Source of the DNA: Planctomycetota bacterium
GTDB taxonomy: Bacteria > Planctomycetota > UBA1135
Direction: 5' to 3'
Assembly (NCBI GenBank): GCA_029243845.1
Contig: JAQWRF010000377.1
Location: 1-7,889 of the forward strand
DNA length: 7,889 bases
Each line of letters starts with the position of its first letter. Position 1 is the stretch's first letter. Under the pieces are notes generated by a model, which did no database searches, was not told the DNA's origin, and saw nothing but the letters and a program-made list of their open reading frames with translations. The position numbers and the translations under genes are program-made. Shown piece after piece: positions 6,369-7,889 of the stretch.

Positions 6369-7325
6369 GTCGCATCTGTGCCCCGCTTCGCCTCACTCGC
6401 CAAAATCATCTTCATCAGCAGCTGTGTCGCGGCCAGCTGCACATTGTTGGGAATGGTCTATGACAGCTTCGCGATATTCACCCACTTCATTTGCTATTTC
6501 CTGGCATACTCTGCAGTGATAGCTGTTCTAACATTCACCACGTTTTTCGCCAGGCGCGTGTGGTCGCCATCCAAATGGCGTAAGGGGGCGGTGTTTGTGG
6601 TGTTCGTGCAGGCTCTAGTACCACTCAGCCTGCTGATACCGAACCGCAGTGTCGAACTTAATAATCCCGAAAAGTTCTCCGTAACGTGGATGAACCTGCA
6701 CTACGAAACGGCAGCGGTCAATGAGCTAGTGGAGATAGTAAAAAAGCGACCGTCGGATATCGTAGTGGTGGCCGAAGCGAGAACCCAGCAGTTGGCAGAG
6801 GCCTTTAGTGACTACCCCTTCTCTAGAGAAGTAACGAGTGCTTCCTTGTATGTCTTCTCCAAATTCCCTTTGTCGAAGGTGACGTCCGTAAGCAATGATA
6901 ACGACCGCGATTTTCTAGTGGTAGAAATAAGAGTAAAGCGTCGGAAGTTCACTTTACTAGCTGCTCACGTCAGGTGGCCAATCTACAGTGAACACGCAAA
7001 GACTTTGGCTAATGCCGCACAATGGGCAACACGCAGTGAAAACGCAATAGTTCTTGGCGACTTGAATTCAACACCGTGGGCTGCGCCCTTCCGGAGGATG
7101 TTGCGCGATGGCGATTTAAAGCATTCGCGTCAAGGGTATGGCTGGCTAAATTCATGGCACATCGATAGCGACAAACATTTCGGACTACCGATTGATCACA
7201 TCACGTACCGCGGGCAAATCAATAATACAAACTTCGAGTTGATAGAAACGGAGCACTCTGATCACAGCGCGATTCGCGGAGAGTATGTCTTAGCCGGCAA
7301 ACTCACCCGCAAACCGCGCGATTAA
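6360..7325 (+). CDS. Membrane-anchored endonuclease/exonuclease/phosphatase (EEP) family protein
   Basis: This 321-aa protein has three N-terminal helices (about 13-33, 38-63, 76-94) and a C-terminal EEP domain (about 106-310). The EEP fold performs metal-dependent phosphodiester or phosphomonoester cleavage in nucleases, sphingomyelinases and inositol phosphatases. The catalytic set looks complete: Asn112 (WMNLHY), Glu139 (VVAEA), His203 (AAHVRWP), Asp234 and Asn236 (GDLNSTPW, Asp codon 7059-7061), Asp279-His280 (PIDHI) and Asp301-His302 (HSDHS). The layout resembles the YafD-like group of membrane EEP proteins. Basic residues between helices 2 and 3 (RRVWSPSKWRK) suggest a cytoplasmic loop, which places the catalytic domain in the periplasm. 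The ATG at 6360 is used here; the ATG at 6366 is equally possible, and neither has a clear ribosome binding site. The gene diverges from the SPFH pair across 16 bases, and its 3' end overlaps miaA. The substrate cannot be told from sequence: lipid, nucleic acid or phosphate ester are all possible. Confidence 0.88.
   Translation: MRMVASVPRFASLAKIIFISSCVAASCTLLGMVYDSFAIFTHFICYFLAYSAVIAVLTFTTFFARRVWSPSKWRKGAVFVVFVQALVPLSLLIPNRSVELNNPEKFSVTWMNLHYETAAVNELVEIVKKRPSDIVVVAEARTQQLAEAFSDYPFSREVTSASLYVFSKFPLSKVTSVSNDNDRDFLVVEIRVKRRKFTLLAAHVRWPIYSEHAKTLANAAQWATRSENAIVLGDLNSTPWAAPFRRMLRDGDLKHSRQGYGWLNSWHIDSDKHFGLPIDHITYRGQINNTNFELIETEHSDHSAIRGEYVLAGKLTRKPRD
7290..7325. other. Tail-to-tail coding overlap of EEP gene and miaA
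   Basis: The EEP stop TAA is at 7323-7325, and the miaA stop (TAA on the minus strand) is at 7292-7290, so the last 36 bases are coding on both strands. The miaA end FAGEFAG matches the family's usual C-terminus (VVGAIAG in E. coli), so it is genuine. The EEP tail past the SDH motif (about 19 residues, basic LTRKPRD) is the less constrained partner. No terminator is visible. Confidence 0.85.
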
Positions 7326-7889
7326 CTGTTCGTTGCCCTCGGTTGGCGGCATATCAACAAACTGCAAGCCACTAAATGAGCGGTACCAAGTCATTTGACG
7401 GCGAATCAGAACATTCGTTTGACTGATGCACTTTTCAAGCGCCGAGGGCAAATCGCGTTCGCCAGCGAGATGCTCTAGAAGCTGCTTGTAGCCGATTGCC
7501 TTGGACGAAGTCTTGCCGAAGCCACCGCCGTCGAGAAGGCCTTGGATCTCGTTGAGCAAACCTCTCTCGAACATTTCCTTGAAACGCGCACGTACACGTT
7601 GGTGCAGTATTTCGCGCGGCCAGTCTAGAACCCAGGCACATTCATCGACATGATTGCTAGGATTCCATTGCTGCTGCCAGTCGGTCAAGCTACGACCTGT
7701 TGAATGCCATGTTTCGAGGGCGCGCAACAAGCGCCGATGGTCATTCGGATGAATGCGCTCAAAAGCATCGGGGTCTACTTTTTGCAATTCATTACGCAGC
7801 GCCATAACGCCTTCGTCTTGCAAGCGCTGCGCAAGCTCGTCCCGCAACTGCGCGCTTACTTCGGGCAAATCTATCAAACCAAAAGCCAA
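7290..7889 (-). CDS. miaA: tRNA dimethylallyltransferase, N-terminal part missing at window edge
   Basis: MiaA transfers a dimethylallyl group to N6 of A37 in tRNAs that read codons starting with U, the first step to ms2i6A. The frame runs off the right edge: the first visible codon is TTG, an internal codon rather than a start. The 199 visible residues correspond roughly to E. coli MiaA residue 115 to its end (316 aa), so the P-loop and the DSxxxY segment lie outside. Visible family motifs are LQKVDPDAFERIHPND with RRLLRALE (about 35-59), AIGYKQLLEHLAGE (131-144), RRQMTWYR (163-170), and the C-terminal AG. A deviation is that the usual TRxxAKRQxTW motif reads TNVLIRRQMTW, with Asn159 (codon 7415-7413) where Arg is typical. 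hfq, the common downstream neighbour in gammaproteobacteria, does not follow; the next gene is the antisense EEP gene, overlapping by 36 bases. Confidence 0.96.
   Translation of the reverse strand: MAFGLIDLPEVSAQLRDELAQRLQDEGVMALRNELQKVDPDAFERIHPNDHRRLLRALETWHSTGRSLTDWQQQWNPSNHVDECAWVLDWPREILHQRVRARFKEMFERGLLNEIQGLLDGGGFGKTSSKAIGYKQLLEHLAGERDLPSALEKCISQTNVLIRRQMTWYRSFSGLQFVDMPPTEGNEQLIARFAGEFAG

Noticed and set aside
6343..6442. N-terminal extension of the first SPFH gene up to 6442
   Set aside because: The 33 extra residues lack family features and overlap the divergent EEP gene. MNSSSEF followed by a Pro/Gly tail, KIKRR and a helix is a natural start.

Overview
This is a compact, moderate-GC (near 50% by eye) bacterial chromosomal window with six protein genes and almost no non-coding DNA. 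There are no signs of phage, insertion sequences, CRISPR arrays or RNA genes. The membrane proteins have a single N-terminal anchor or three-helix bundle with extracytoplasmic bulk, which suits a Gram-negative envelope. DNA polymerase I keeps a complete proofreading domain. I cannot assign a phylum from sequence alone.

Layout: (1) 1-2373 (+), polA, with its 5' end cut off by the window edge; all visible catalytic motifs of the three domains are intact. (2) 2375-4084 (+), a CPA2-type cation/proton antiporter with a C-terminal CBS pair, starting one base after the polA stop and so probably translationally coupled to it. (3) 4110-5198 and 5195-6343 (-), two SPFH/Band 7 membrane proteins in an operon, transcribed from right to left with a 4-base GTGA overlap. 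(4) 6360-7325 (+), a three-helix membrane protein with an endonuclease/exonuclease/phosphatase (EEP) catalytic domain, divergent from the SPFH pair. (5) 7290-7889 (-), the 3' part of miaA (tRNA dimethylallyltransferase), whose end overlaps the EEP gene tail to tail by 36 bases.

polA and miaA are housekeeping genes for replication/repair and tRNA modification. The four genes between them are all membrane proteins. The SPFH pair has the topology of HflK/HflC: one protein with a cytoplasmic Pro/Gly-rich tail before its anchor, and one starting directly with its anchor. It probably forms a hetero-oligomeric, largely periplasmic scaffold. The EEP protein is predicted to face the same compartment, so an envelope or lipid-related link is possible but unproven.

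The points most worth checking are the loss of the usual acidic pair in the antiporter core, the dyad and facing -10-like boxes in the 16-base divergent gap, and the miaA / SPFH-K-like / SPFH-C-like order, which recalls miaA-hfq-hflX-hflK-hflC with an antisense EEP gene in place of the middle genes. I found no clearly novel system.
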